From the NCBI GenBank assembly GCA_033977485.1, contig CM066997.1, positions 72,324,634 to 72,388,633 on the forward strand: a stretch of DNA of 64,000 bases, written 5' to 3'. The DNA comes from Hydrangea macrophylla (Eukaryota; Streptophyta; Magnoliopsida; Cornales; Hydrangeaceae). Within the stretch, counting starts at the first letter, position 1; every line of letters begins with the position of its first letter. Shown here in pieces: positions 10,044-22,700 of the stretch. A program made the translations under genes and the position numbers. The notes under the pieces were generated by a model. The model had not been told where the DNA came from, ran no database searches, and worked only from the letters and a program-made list of their open reading frames with translations.

Positions 10044-12429
10044 CCTTGATTCAAATATCCTTGTTATTAATTCATAATAGATGTTGTTTCCTCAAACATA
10101 CTAGATAGATATATACATGGCAAAAAGAAACATCTAATGAAAATCATTTCAAGAGACTAAATCAAGTAGAAAGCGGATGCTCATGCAATACAAGGGAGAA
10201 GTATACTCACAGTGGCTAGTCCCGCCCGGGACCGATGCAAATAAAGTAAACATGTCATGATATGCAAAGGGAACGAGAAGACTTACATTGGTTGACTCAA
10301 GCGGAGTCGCGAAAGCAAAAAGAATGGAAACGTGCAATGCAATCATGCAACAATCCTAGATAAGATGTCTCTAACAAATAATCATATAAACGGAGACTAT
10401 CCTAAAGGAATTGTGTCGTTGAAATCAAAGTTGTAAACCTAGAAAAATTCTAAGAGAAAGGATAGAGATAGTACACGATACATGGGCACTAAGCCACATG
10501 TAGACGAGGCAAACCACAAATCGAAGTCCGGGTCCGAGGCACTTAATTCTCTGCACTAATACACCAAAGAATACCCAAGCATTGCAAAAATACAAGCAAA
10601 CAAATGATATGCATGATAAACAAAGAAAACATGTCATCAATCAAATTTCCAGATTCAGCAACCTCTAATGAATCCTATCAAAAGTGGTCTTAAACATGAG
10701 CTGGATAAAAACCCTTTTACAGAAAGTTAGATACATGTCTTAGGGAACTTCTCCAAAAAGTGGGACCTCAATATCAATTTTATTGTTTGAGAAATAAATG
10801 TTTTGGGAATAGTGGATCAGGACTGTCCACTGTTCTTGTAAAAATCATAATTAAATCTACAAAAATCATATGAAGCTCTATTTGGTGTCAAAAGAAAGCT
10901 ATTGATAAAAATAAACCCATGGACATTCTGTAATCACAAGGTTTCTGAAAAAGTGTTTTAAACAGACTCTGTTATTCTGGAAATTTGGTATCATTTGACA
11001 AATGAATGCAAAACATAATAGAAGTATAATAGAAGTTCATGAATCATGTTAACCAAGTTGATTTAAGCTTTTGATCTCTCATCCATTTATCCTAGGTGAT
11101 TTCTAAACCAAGTTTTATTCATCAATTGTTGTTGAGTGATCAAGGTATGACCATTTTGTATACATAATCATATTTGTAATTAAACTTAGAAAATTCCAGA
11201 ATAGTTGTATCAACTTTAAACGCTTAGAAAACGATCCTAACTCGATCGTATGCTCACGATTTTACATCGGCATATAGATATATGAGTTAGGAATCATCCC
11301 CAAAAAGCGGAACGTCGATAACTATTATAGATTTTCTGAAATTCAAGCACAAAGAGACGATGTTCAAATCTGTCAACCGATTTCTCAACAATTTCTAAAA
11401 ATAGTATATGAATCCTAAAAGCTCTCAAAACGGACCGGATGAAAGCTAATTCATCAAAGTTTACCCAGAAAATTTGAAATCCATCAAACTATGGGTTTTG
11501 ATGGACCAAATCTAATGGACAAAACCAATCTGCTTTGCTGAATTTTTATCTAGTTCATTTTAAAGTGTGAGGAAAACATTTTAGTGATAGTTGAAGCTTA
11601 TTAGAGAGATCAAACTCATAGATCAACTTAATTATCATGATTCCCAATCAATTTAGCCCTCAAGTTCTATGAAGAACTTTTAGATCAAGGATCAAAGGGA
11701 CTTATAAATATCATGTTGGAGATGAAATTCAATAGGAATCCTAGGTAATAGGAATAATCAAGAGATAGGTATGAACATAGAAATCATCCTTCTCATAGAC
11801 CATATTTCCAAACCATCATGGAATTCAAAATAGATATATGTATATATATATAATCATGTATGCATGAATCTAAACTAAAATTGAAGAATGAAACCAAAAT
11901 TGAAAATCAAAGTGAAAAACAATCTCTAATTGTAAATTATCAATAAAAAATCAAAGAGATTTGGATCTAACTATGTGAGTGTGTGAAGAACATGAGAGGA
12001 AGAAGATGAGTGTTCTAATAAGTAGAAATAGAACTAAGTTAGATCCAAATCTTATAGATCTATATATACAAAGTAGGAATTAGAGATGAACTATAGTGTT
12101 TACCTCTTGGAGGATTCTCAATTACAAGACCAAAATTGATTTGAAGATCTTCTTCTTCAAGTGTTATTCAAGTGTTCTTCAAGCACTCATCCATGGAAGT
12201 TGAGGGAGGCAATTGATGTTCAAATTGTGGTCTAATTAGCCTAAGTTAATCTAAATTCAATTCATAATTTTCTCTCTCTAGAATTCACCTAAATTGAAAG
12301 TATATTCAAAGTATACTTATCTCTCTTGTATGTGCTTCTATGTGTGTTTGTATCTCCGAGTATATTCAAGTGTATCTCTTCCAAGTGTCTAGTGTGTTAA
12401 GATGTGATCTCATATGAGATGTATGAGAT

Positions 12430-12440
12430 CTTATATAGAG
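12430..12440 (-). promoter_or_regulatory. TATA box of the Tat-1 LTR (also at 27859-27869)
   Basis: CTCTATATAAG on the minus strand, about 780 bp inside the LTR. It is the best TATA-like string in the expected U3 region and would start transcription toward the primer site and gag-pol. Confidence 0.6.
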
Positions 12441-13223
12441 TTTTGAAGACTTAGCTCTTAAGTTTCAGGGTTAAAACAGTATTTTTAGAGCTTAAAAGAG
12501 GGTTAAAATGGCCATTTCGGAGCCTAAATGCAATTTCCAGGCAATTTCCTCGCAGTGGGAAGCTTCTAGAAGGGTCTGGAACTCAAAAAGCTCCGTGGAG
12601 GACACAAATGGAAGTGGCGGTTATGGTGGGACCCGCCACCCCTATACCCAAAACCGCCACTTACTATTCTTGCTCCTCTGGTCACCCACAAACCCTGTTT
12701 CAAAAATCACGTGCACTGCTTTTCCAGATTTTTGTAAAAATGCTTTTTGGTGTCCGAAATCGTCCGTTTACGTACCGTTGGAAAGCTGTCAGGTTGAATT
12801 TCAGTATAAAAATATTTCCAGAGGTTTTATAATGAGAATTGAAGTCCAATTGAAGTCCGGAAGTCCTCCGGAACTTTCGTCGTCTTTTTGAAATCAAATG
12901 ACGTCTTTTCCAAAATTGCTTTCAAATGTGCGTCGATTTCGAACTTTTCTTTAAAATTGAATCTCTGGATACCTAGAATACTGCGTTTAGAACACTTAAT
13001 GTTCATATAACCCTGAGAGAATATGAATTCTGAGAGATGATTTTGACAAAACCGGGATTTATTCATGGAAAAGGGCTTTTCTGAGCTTGAAGTCACTTTC
13101 CGAAGTCCGATCTTCTGATTGTGTGGAATCCAGTACCTTCCACGGGGTACTTTTCATCATCGAATCCTCCAAGACGTTGTCCACCCTAAATCCTATCAGT
13201 GTGGTCAAAATTGGGTGTCTACA

Positions 13224-13283
13224 GTTTGCCCCTCTTTGGCAGAGCTTGTTGTGAACAACGTGAACTGCAAGTGAGTGCCAAAG
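13224..13283 (-). promoter_or_regulatory. Polypurine tract and adjoining hairpin, Tat-1 unit B
   Basis: On the minus strand the purine tract AAAGAGGGGCAAAC ends exactly at the LTR start (13224). Its AAAG end forms the 3' arm of an 8-bp stem: CTTTGGCA (arm at 13276-13283) pairs with TGCCAAAG (arm at 13234-13241), with a CTTG/CAAG pair inside. The tract primes plus-strand DNA synthesis. Tat-2 has the same arrangement at 50241-50299. Confidence 0.75.
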
Positions 13284-13458
13284 CCTTGAAGGCACCCAAA
13301 TAACCATACTGAGAGGTTTTAGGAAAAACAAAAAAAATTCGCAAAATCAAGAAATTCAAAATCAGAGAAAATCAAGAAATTACGAATGCAAGAATGCAAT
13401 GCAATGCTGGGTAGAGGCGGCTAATTTGAAGCTGATGCTGGTCGTGCTCCGCTGGAGC

Positions 13459-13500
13459 TGCCTACGTATCCTTTCCAGGAATCAGACCAGGGCGTAGTTC
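13459..13500 (-). repeat. ACGTAGGC stem-loop module next to the Tat-1 3' end
   Basis: Minus strand: AACTACG, then CTGATTCC, a short loop, GGATACGTAGGC and AGCTC. This is the same module as at 50097-50140 in Tat-2, where it also lies close upstream of the polypurine tract. The inner ATTCC/GGAT arms can pair. Confidence 0.6.
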
Positions 13501-13821
13501 AAGCGCGCGGGAAAACGGAAAACAAACAACAACAATGCGGATGAAATGCTCCTATCCTAGGATGCTGGTGCAGTATGAAAACATGAAATGTGAAAGTACT
13601 GGAGGAATCATCCTCAAGGGTTCCCTGGATGCAAAATCTAATGCAAGGGATGTAATGACTCTCTCTCACAGTCGAATATGCTAAAGGTATCTTGGATGAT
13701 TCTCGAGGTTTTTGTCAAAGTTATTCTTCTGATCTTAAGGCTCGTAGGCGTCATCTGTATCCTGGACGACTCTTGAAATAGCGAAGTATCTTGGATGAAT
13801 TCTGAGTCATGTCAAACAACT

Positions 13822-14206
13822 GGACGATTGCTGGTGTAGAGTCCTTCTGCTGGGGACGATTGTTGATGTAGAGTCCTTCTGCTGGGGACGATTGCTGAAA
13901 TAGGTCCTTCTTCTGTGGACGATTGCTGATGTAGAGTCCTTCTGCTGGGGACGATTGCTGATGTAGAGTCCTTTTGCTGGGGACGATTGCTGGTGTAGAG
14001 TCCTTCTGCTGGGGACGATTGCTGATGTAGAGTCCTTCTGCCGGGGACGATTGCTGAAACAGGTCCTTCTTCTGTGGACGATTGCTGATGTAGAGTCCTT
14101 TTGCTGGGGACGATTGCTGATGTAGAGTCCTTCTGCTGGGGACGATTGCTGATGTAGAGTCCTTTTGCTGGGGACGATTGCTGATGTAGAGTCCTTTTGC
14201 TGGGGA
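13822..14206 (-). repeat. 32-bp tandem repeat in the Tat-1 3' UTR
   Basis: About 12 head-to-tail units of ~32 bp. A typical unit reads (plus strand) ggacgattgctgatgtagag, then tccttctgctgg. Some units carry a variant core (ctgaaataggtccttcttctg). ORFs across it on the minus strand simply translate the repeat and are not counted as genes. Tandem repeats in the 3' UTR are a known habit of Tat/Ogre elements. Confidence 0.85.
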
Positions 14207-14585
14207 CAAATCTTCTGAAACAGGTCTCTCTGCCGGAGACAAATCTTCTGCTCTTCTGAAACAGGTCCTTCTTCTAGACAAATCTTCTGTAACAGGTCTG
14301 GAAACAAGTCTTCTGAAACAGGTCTCTCTGCCGGAGATAAATCTTTTGTTCTTCTGAAACAGGCCCTTTTTCCGAGGACAAATCTTCTGTGGCAGGTCTA
14401 GAAACAAATCTTCTGAAACAGGTCTCTCTGCCGGAGACAAATCCTCTGTTCTTCTGAAACAGGCCCTTCTTCTGGGGACAAATCTTCTGTGGCAGGTCTA
14501 GAAACAAATCTTCTGAAACAGGTCTCTCTGCCGGAGACAAATCCTCTGTTCTTCTGAAACAGGCCCTTCTTCTGAGGACAAACCT
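14206..14585 (-). repeat. ~100-bp tandem repeat in the Tat-1 3' UTR
   Basis: About four units with a period near 100 bp, recognised by ggtctctctgccggagacaa starting near 14222, 14321, 14421 and 14521. The inside of each unit is made of smaller 'acaaatcttctg' and 'ctgaaacagg' pieces related to the preceding 32-bp array, so the two arrays probably grew from one another. Confidence 0.8.
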
Positions 14586-15115
14586 TCTGTTCTGATGCAC
14601 GGATTCTGAGAGATACACAAATTCTGAGAGATGACCCTTCTTCTGAGAGCAACCCACGGATACACGATTCTGATTTTGAGAGAAACCCTACATTCTGGAG
14701 GCAACCCTGATATGCGATGCTGAGAAATACATGATTCTGAGAGAAACCCTACATTCTGGAGGCAACCCTGGATACACGATTCTGATTCTGAGAGAAACCC
14801 TACATTCTGGAGGCAACCCACGATTCTGAGAGAAACCCTACATTCTGAGAGCAACCCACGGATACACGATTCTTGGCATAAACCTTGTATTCTGGAGGCG
14901 ACCCACGATTCTGATTCAGAGAGAAACCCTACATTCTGGAGGCAACCCACGATTCTGAGAGAAACCCTACATTCTGGAGGCAACCCTGGATACATGATGC
15001 TTGGCATAAACCTTGTATTCTGGAGGCGATTTTGATGCTCAAATTCTGAGAGATACCCTTTATCTGGAGGCAACCCGTGGATACATGATGCTTGCGAGAA
15101 ACTTAATTCTGAAAG
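14586..15115 (-). repeat. ~50-bp tandem repeat block in the Tat-1 3' UTR
   Basis: Irregular units of about 45-60 bp built from 'gagagaaaccctacattctg', 'gaggcaaccc' and 'ggatacacgattctg'. A 178-bp stretch (14741-14915) recurs almost unchanged at 15571-15748 and, in unit A, at 156-333. ORFs in the block are translations of the repeat. Confidence 0.8.
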
Positions 15116-15544
15116 TTCTCTACTGGGGAGATCCTATGATTCTGAGAGATGCACGAATTCTGTATACCTTGACAATATCTGGAAATTCTCTGCTTGAGGA
15201 GATATCTGAGGTTTCTGGGACGCGAGCACATATTCTGGAGGCCCTGCTGATTCTTTCTGAGACTCATATTGGTGCTTCGACCAACGCAATCATTCTTGCA
15301 ACACGTCAGGCTTACTCTAACCCTTTCTGAACATCTCGCATTCTGACCCATCTTCTGAAAGTCCTTTCTGGATGTAATTCTCAAGCGACAGTAGACTCAA
15401 ATGTCCATTTTCTAAGACAACTCATAATCAATCCCAAAATGACGGGAGTTTGCCGTTTCTCGGCCACTTTCAGGCTGCGGTGCCTTTGATTCTTCTCATC
15501 TGGGGGACTTTTTTCAATTCTTGAATGGATTTTTACCAAGATTC

Positions 15545-15748
15545 AAATCTCCAGAGGTCCTCTAGACCAAGAAACCCTACATTCTGGAGGCAACCCTGGA
15601 TACACGATTCTGATTCTGAGAGAAACCCTACATTCTGGAGGCAACCCACGATTCTGAGAGAAACCCTACATTCTGAGAGCAACCCACGGATACACGATTC
15701 TTGGCATAAACCTTGTATTCTGGAGGCGACCCACGATTCTGATTCTTT
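15545..15748 (-). repeat. Second copy of the 'ctacattctggaggcaaccc' repeat block (unit B)
   Basis: Unit B counterpart of 130-333. It repeats 14741-14915 after a gap of about 650 bp, so the 3' UTR has an internal segment duplication. Confidence 0.75.
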
Positions 15749-15758
15749 TCTTCCACAG

Positions 15759-15920
15759 GTGGCTCAAGTTAGGCAGCTTCAATCACAGTTGGAGCGGATG
15801 AATGCAGGCCCTTCTGGTGGGGCTGGTGGGTCTAGGCGAAGGCGCCAAATTGAAGATGATGATAGCTCTACGGCCTCAAATATGCCTGCTCGGTACCCAC
15901 GGGCTACTCGTCGTCGCTGA
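15759..15920 (+). pseudogene. Exon-like remnant of an antisense gene in the Tat-1 3' UTR (unit B)
   Basis: Unit B copy of 344-505, with the same acceptor-like ttttcttccacag and the same 53 codons apart from one Asp-to-Asn change (15881). The upstream sequence in this unit (13250-15540) is fully visible and consists of repeats. No larger antisense ORF with a recognisable domain precedes it. Confidence 0.35.
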
Positions 15921-16432
15921 TGATGATCATATGCACCCATGACTATCTTTCTGTTTTTCTTGCTTTCTGTGCTGAGACTGATGTTGATGTATTCTGTCTG
16001 AGACTTGATGGGCTTGTACTCTTGACTTTGCTTGATGCTGCTTTATGCTATCCTTCTGTTTCGCTTTGCATCCCTTGTCACGAGACTGATTTGATTGACA
16101 CTTTGCACACTGACACACAGGACTCGATTTTACAGGGAAAGGAAATTTCTGACGATTCCTCTTTCTCGACAATGTCTTTTGACTTGGATATTTGAATTTT
16201 CTAAGGATTTGCATGTTTTGAAAATGAGATTTTATCTTGTAGCAGGATATTGTGTTGGCTTTGCATGTAATCTTGAAGCTTTTGAAAATTTTCCACATAA
16301 TGTTTCAGTCTTGACATTAGATTCACATCTTTAGATTGCTAAAAAACTTTTCAACTTAATATCAAGAATTACCAGATTTTTCACTTAGGTGCTTTCTGAT
16401 AGCCAAGTGATCCAGAGAGGACAGGTAGCGAG

Positions 16433-16560
16433 GTATGGGCAAACGACAGTTTGCCCCTAGTTGACAGAGATAAATGGAAGTTTGGGCAAACGCAGTTTGC
16501 CCCTAGTGTGGCAGTGATATCTTGAGGCTTTGGGCAAACTTGAAAGTTTGCCCCTAGTTT
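16433..16560 (-). repeat. Three GGGCAAAC/GTTTGCCC hairpins in the Tat-1 3' UTR (unit B)
   Basis: Unit B copies at 16437-16456, 16484-16502 and 16532-16553, identical in arms and loops to unit A. They lie about 230-360 bp downstream of the polyprotein stop in element orientation. Confidence 0.75.
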
Positions 16561-16787
16561 GCAAGGTTCAGGGATCGAGAGCCAGGAAAGCTCGCCTACT
16601 TATCCCCAAGTGGGAATCAGATCCAAAGTAGTTCGGCCAGGTCTTGAAAGAAAGTATGGTTGAGGGTTTCAGGAGCAGTGACCGAACCGAGCAGGTTGCC
16701 TACATATCCCCAAGTGGGAATCAGGTCAAGTGTAGTTCCTCAAATGCTGGAGGTTTTGAAAGAACAGGTTTTGAAAGAAAAAGGCTT

Positions 16788-19700
16788 TTAAGCATAGTAT
16801 CTCTTGAGACGGTCAATGTTGATTGGCTGATTGAACTCAACTCCATCTAGATCCATCAGGTATGCCGCTCCTCCAGAGAGAAGCTTCTTGATGACGAATG
16901 GGCCAACCCAATTTGGCTTGAATTTCCCTCTAGGATCGAAAACGGGTGCTTTTAAGGCTTTAAGCACAAGGTCGCCTTCCTCAAGTTTTCTTGGACGGAC
17001 CTTCTTGTTGAATGCTCGAGCTATTCTTCTCTGATACACATGCACATGATCAATTGCGGCCAACCTTTTCTCATCAAGTAACATTAGCTCCTCATATCTA
17101 TCTCTTAGCCAATCAAATTCTGGAATCTCGGATTCTGCCACAACTCTCAAAGATGGTAGTTCTATTTCAACTGGGAGTATTGCTTCCATTCCGTAAGCCA
17201 ATGAATAAGGAGTGGCTCCTGTAGATGTTCGGATAGATGTTCTGTATCCCCACAGTGCATACGGTAACTTCTCATGCCAATCTCGGTATGTATCAGTCAT
17301 CTTTCTTAGGATCGTCTTCAAATTCTTATTAGCTGCTTCAACTGCCCCATTTGTTTGTGGCCTATACGGCGCTGACATGTGGTGCATGATCTTGTATTCT
17401 TCTAGTAGATCCAAAACCTCTTTCTGGAAGTGACTGCCATGATCGGATATCAACTCATGAGGGACCCCGTATCGGCAGATTATATTTCTCTTGATAAATC
17501 TGGCCACATCTTTAGCCTTCAATGTCGCATAAGACTCTGCTTCCACCCATTTTGTGAAATAATCAATTGCTACCAGGATGTATTGATGCCCATTAGACGC
17601 CTTCGGGGTTACTTCTCCAATAACATCTATTCCCCAAACTGAGAATGGCCAAGGGGTAGTCATGTTGTATAGCAGTGACGGCGGCACATGCTTCATATTG
17701 GCATGGATCTGACATTTGTGACATTTTCTGACATATTCATAGCAGTCCTTGTCCATAGTAGTCCAATAATATCCTTGTCGGATGATCTTCTTAGCTAACA
17801 TGTGTCCACTCATATGAGGACCACACACCCCTTCGTGAATTTGCTCCATCATCTTTCTCGCACTGTTTCCATACAGACATGTCAAGTTGAATCCATTGTG
17901 AGATCTCTTCAATAGATTTCCGCCACAAATCATGAATTGAGCCGAGAATCTTCTTATGGCTCTCTTGTCTTTCTCAGAGGCGCCTTCCGGATATTCCCCA
18001 TTTTCAATGAAGTTCCACACGTCGGTGTACCACGGAAGTTCTTCTGCTTCTTCTATTTCCCCAATCATCTCATAAGACGGCTTTTCCCTTTGTTCAATCA
18101 TCAAAGGAGTTAGCTTTATCCCCACAGGAATCTCAATCATTGACGCTAAAGTAGCCAAAGAGTCTGCTAGCTGATTTTCTTCTCGAGGCAGGTAGAAGAA
18201 CGTGATATGCAAGAAACGAGTTCGTAAAGAATCAAGATACTCATGATAGGGTTTTAACTTCTCTTCCTTGACTTTCCAATCTCCTCGAACTTGGGATATG
18301 ATCAAATTGGAATCCCCGAATACATCAAGTTTCCTTACCTCCAAAGTCAATGCGGCTTCTAGCCCCAAGATACAAGCTTCATACTCAGCAGTGTTGTTGG
18401 TGGAGGTGTACTTCAGCTTAATAGAGAATGGGGTATGTGCTCCTTCAGGGGATACAAGGATGATTCCTACTCCATATCCTTTTTGGTTTGCAGCTCCATC
18501 AAAGTACATTTTCCACACATCTTCTTTTAATTCCATCAATCCTTCGTCAGGGAACATGAACTCTCCTTCGTTTTCCAGATTTATCGGATGTTCTGCTAAA
18601 TGTTCTGCGACAGCCCTTCCTTTAACAGATTTACTCGTAGCATGTATCAAGTCAAACTCAGATAGCATCAATGTCCATCGGGAGATTCTTCCGGTCAATG
18701 CTGGTTTTTCAAATAGGTACTTCAAAGGATCCATTCGGGAGATTAAAACAACAGGGAAGGCCAACATATAATGCCTCAGACGACGAGTGGCCCAAACCAA
18801 AGCCCAACATGTCTTTTCTAACGGAGAATACTTCAATTCGTATCCAGTCATCCTTTTACTTAAGTAGTAAATGGCTTTCTCTGTACGCCCTTCATCTCCT
18901 TCTTGGGCTAACATGCATCCCATAGCATTCTCTGACACGGATAAGTACAACAGCAAAGGCTTCCCTGACTTTGGGGGTGAAAGAACCGGTGGGTTTGATA
19001 AATAAGCCTTGATCTTGTCAAAAGCTTCTTGACATTGATTGTCCCATTCGAATTTCTTCCCTTTTCTCAACAAGCTGAAAAGCGGATCGCAAGTAGCAGT
19101 GAGCTTAGATATGAAGCGGCTGATGAATTGGATTCTTCCCAGAAATCCTCTTACTTCCTTTTCATTTGTCGGAGGCGGCATATCCATAATAGCCTTGATC
19201 TTTGTGGGGTCAACCTCAATTCCTCTCTGTGTGATGAGAAATCCTAGCAGCTTTCCAGTGGTAACTCCAAAAGTACACTTCTGTGGATTCAATCTCATTC
19301 TGTATTTCCTTAATCTTTCAGAGAACTTGGCGAGTGCTGTTAAATGCCCACTTCTTTCTTTGGACTTAACAATCATATCATCCACATAAACTTCTACCTC
19401 TTTATGGATCATGTCATGTAACAAAGTAGTAGCAGCTCTCTGATAGGTTGCGCCAGCATTCTTTAACCCAAATGGCATCACTCGGTAGCAATACGTCCCC
19501 CAGTGAGTTGTGAATGTAGTCTTTTCTCTGTCTTCGGGTGCCATTAAAATCTGATTGTACCCTGAGAAACCATCCATGAATGATAACAACTCATGCCCCG
19601 CGGTGCTATCTACCAGAACATCTATGTGTGGAAGCGGAAAATCATCCTTAGGACTAGCCTTGTTTAGATCTCTGAAGTCAACACATACACGGATCCTTCC

Positions 19701-22700
19701 ATCCTTCTTTGGCACAGGAACTATATTGGCTATCCATTCCGGATATTGGGTTACCATCAGGAATCCAGCTTTCAATTGTTTCTCAACTTCTTCTTTGATC
19801 TTCAAAGTCCATTCGGGTCTCATGCGTCTCAACTTTTGCTTAACAGGTTTTGAATTTGGAAAGAGAGGGATGTGGTGTTGGACAATCTCTGGATCGATGC
19901 CTGGCATATCTTGGTAGGACCAAGCGAAAACATCTTTAAATTCTTTTAATAAGTTGATTAGTTCATTGCTTTCTTGTGAAGTGAGCGTGGTGCCAATATG
20001 AACATTTTGTGGATTATCTTCATTATCCAAGTTTATTAGCAAAGTTTCTTCAATAATCTTGCATGCAGATTCATTTTCATTTTCAATTAATCTTTGCAAA
20101 TCCTCAGAAATTTCAAAATCAAGATCATCAGACACAGAAGAGTAAGCAAAATCCTCGTTCATTTCAGTAACATTTTTGGGTACATCAAAAGCAAAAGCAG
20201 ACTCAACATCATGGCTCATATTGGCCTTTACAGACTTCCGGGGAAATGGGGGAGGGGATTTGTTGACTTCCGATTCTATCACCCAATTGTTCAGAGCTCC
20301 CTCTATTGGCTTGATTTCTTTCACATTTCCCAGTGCTTCTTCGGCATCCATCAGCATGTTCAGCTCTTCATCCATTAGCATGTTCAAATCATCACTTGTC
20401 ATCAGCTCAGCCCAGTCCTTCCTTTCTTTCTTGATAGGCGGAGTATACAAAAATGGATCCTCATAGTCGGAGAACTCATGTTTGAAGAAAATCTCAAATC
20501 CAGGCTTAATGTTCTTGGTAGCCGGATCATACCATGGTTCAGGGAACTCACAGAAGGGAAAGTCATCGCCTTCTTTCACGAAGTATCCATTCAGGATTCT
20601 TGGCCCAGAAACAACCATCGGCCCTTTTCCTTTTGTCATCTTCTTCTTATCTTCTTCAGTCAATTGATACCTAAGCCCAGATTTATCTTTCTGTTCGTGG
20701 AAGTTCGGTGGTTCAGTTATTCCTTGTTGACGACGACCTAGTCCCATTCCAGGAAAATAGTTCATCTTCCGCACCATATGAGCCACTTTAGGATTGGCAT
20801 ACTGGTCAAAGTACAATGGCATGACTTCAGGGATCCAATTCTGTCCCACTTCTTCTTGTAGATCTTTGGCAACCGGGTTTCCCTTCTCGAACATCTTTCT
20901 ATATTCGCGTCCGGTGATGAACGGCTTCTTTTTCTTGATCGGAGTGATTTCTTCGCCCCAGACAGATGCATCAGGAAGTTTCTTCTCATAGCTGAGTCGA
21001 TCCCAAACGGATTTCTTTTTCTTAGCTCCTTCATTTATCATTCCCACAAAGTTGAATCCTCCTAATTCATTTTCTTCTTCCGGTGTTTGGACTTCTAGCA
21101 CAGGACCATGGCTTGTCCCTTCTTCTTTGATCCAGCTATCCCCAAAGATTGTTACCACATCCTCTTTCCAGATGAACTTGACTTTCTGGTGGAGAGTGGA
21201 GGCGACTGCATCATTCACATGTAACCACGGACGTCCCAATAGCAGATTAAAGCTAGCCGGAATATCAATCACTTGGAAATCAGCTTCTTTGTTTAATGGC
21301 CCGACTTCAATTTTCAACTTAATCATTCCCACAATGGCCCTTTTGGTGTTATCATAGGCCCTCACAGTTTGTGTTGATGGCAAGAGTTCTGAAATAGACA
21401 ACCCCATTCTGAGAGCTGTTTGGAGAGGACATACATTCAAGGCTGACCCATTATCTACCAAGCAGACCGGTACTCTATTCCCCAGGCAATGTACAGTGAT
21501 GTAGAGAGCTCTGTTGTGGTGTGCCCCTTCCGGCGGTAAATCTTCATCTGTGAATGTGATTACAGGCTTACAAGGCTTTGAAGAGATCATGTTTACTAGA
21601 TCTTCGGGAGTAGTATTGACAGAAACATCCAAACGATTGAGAGTATCGAGCATGGCCTGCCTGTGTTTGTGAGAGGTCATAAGTAATCCCCATACTGAGA
21701 TCCAAGCTTGTGTTTTCTTCAATTGCTTTAGGATTTCATCTTCTTCTTCGCTCACGGCTCCTTTACCAGCCTCTTTTGCTTTGACGACTTCTTTCTCATT
21801 CCATGTTTCTTTTCCACGATTTTCTAACTCATGAGGCTTGAAATGACGTCCGGAACGGGTCAAGTGGTTTGCTTCATTGGTGATCCAGATAGACTCAAGT
21901 TCTTTGGCTAACTTTTCGGTGCCAACAGTGATTTTCCAAACAGAATCATCGGGGATTATGGTATTATTAACGGAATCATCCTCATCATCATACCACCAAT
22001 TTTCTTCTTCTTCCATCATTGCAATAAGATCGTCATCTTTGATTTCAAGGTTCTCGACAGGCTTTAGCAATTCTTCTATCGGCTCAGTGCTTTGTTTCTC
22101 GGTGACTGCTTCTATGGGCTTTTCTTCCTCATACCAGATCGAGTCGTCGGTGATGGCATTGGGATCCCACCATTCAATTGTAAGATTTCCGTTGGCTATT
22201 TCTTCTTCAAAAGCCAGTGCTTCTTCGACCCATTCTTTCTCTTCCATATTCCTCAAGATGCAAATTGCAGCGTCTTCCGGAAGTTGAACATCCATAGCTG
22301 GTTGATTCGAGGATGTGATGTAGATCTTTGGGTTATAAATCTGAGATCCTTCTTCTACAAAGTTAACATTTGGCATGTTCCCCTTATGATTAGGGAGAGG
22401 ATTCTTCTGAACATTTGGCTGAGAGGGAGGAGGGGAGATGACCCCTTTTTCAATCAAGTCTTCAATTTCATGGCGAAGTCTCCAGCATCTATCTGTGCTA
22501 TGTCCACGGCCTTGATGAAAGTCACAAAAGAACTCTGTTTTGAAACCCGGTGGAAGTGGATTTGGCTCTGGTTTAGGTTCCAATTTCTGCAAGTACCCTT
22601 TTTCTATCATTCTTTCAAGTGCGGTGCTTAGTGGCATCCCCAAGTCGGAAAATTCTCTTTTCTCTCTCGACTGTTTCTGATTTTGACTTCCTCTTGCATT

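Larger units (their letters stand above)
9752..13223 (-). repeat. Tat-1 LTR (middle LTR, shared by units A and B)
   Basis: This is a 3472-bp LTR. Read on the minus strand it starts TGTAGACACCC at 13223 and ends in CA at 9752, two bases before the primer site of unit A. It acts both as 3' LTR of unit B and as 5' LTR of unit A. A TATA box lies near 12435, so U3 is about 0.78 kb and R plus U5 about 2.7 kb. Compared by eye with 25167-28652 it shows three substitutions (11863, 12358, 12480) and lacks 14 bp present at 26319-26332. Confidence 0.92.

Noticed and set aside
13751..15073. Long minus-strand ORFs of 84-229 codons with repeated RPQQKDS or PECRVSLRI peptides
   Set aside because: They translate the 32-bp, 100-bp and 50-bp tandem repeats; unit length shifts the frame and no start context or domain is present.
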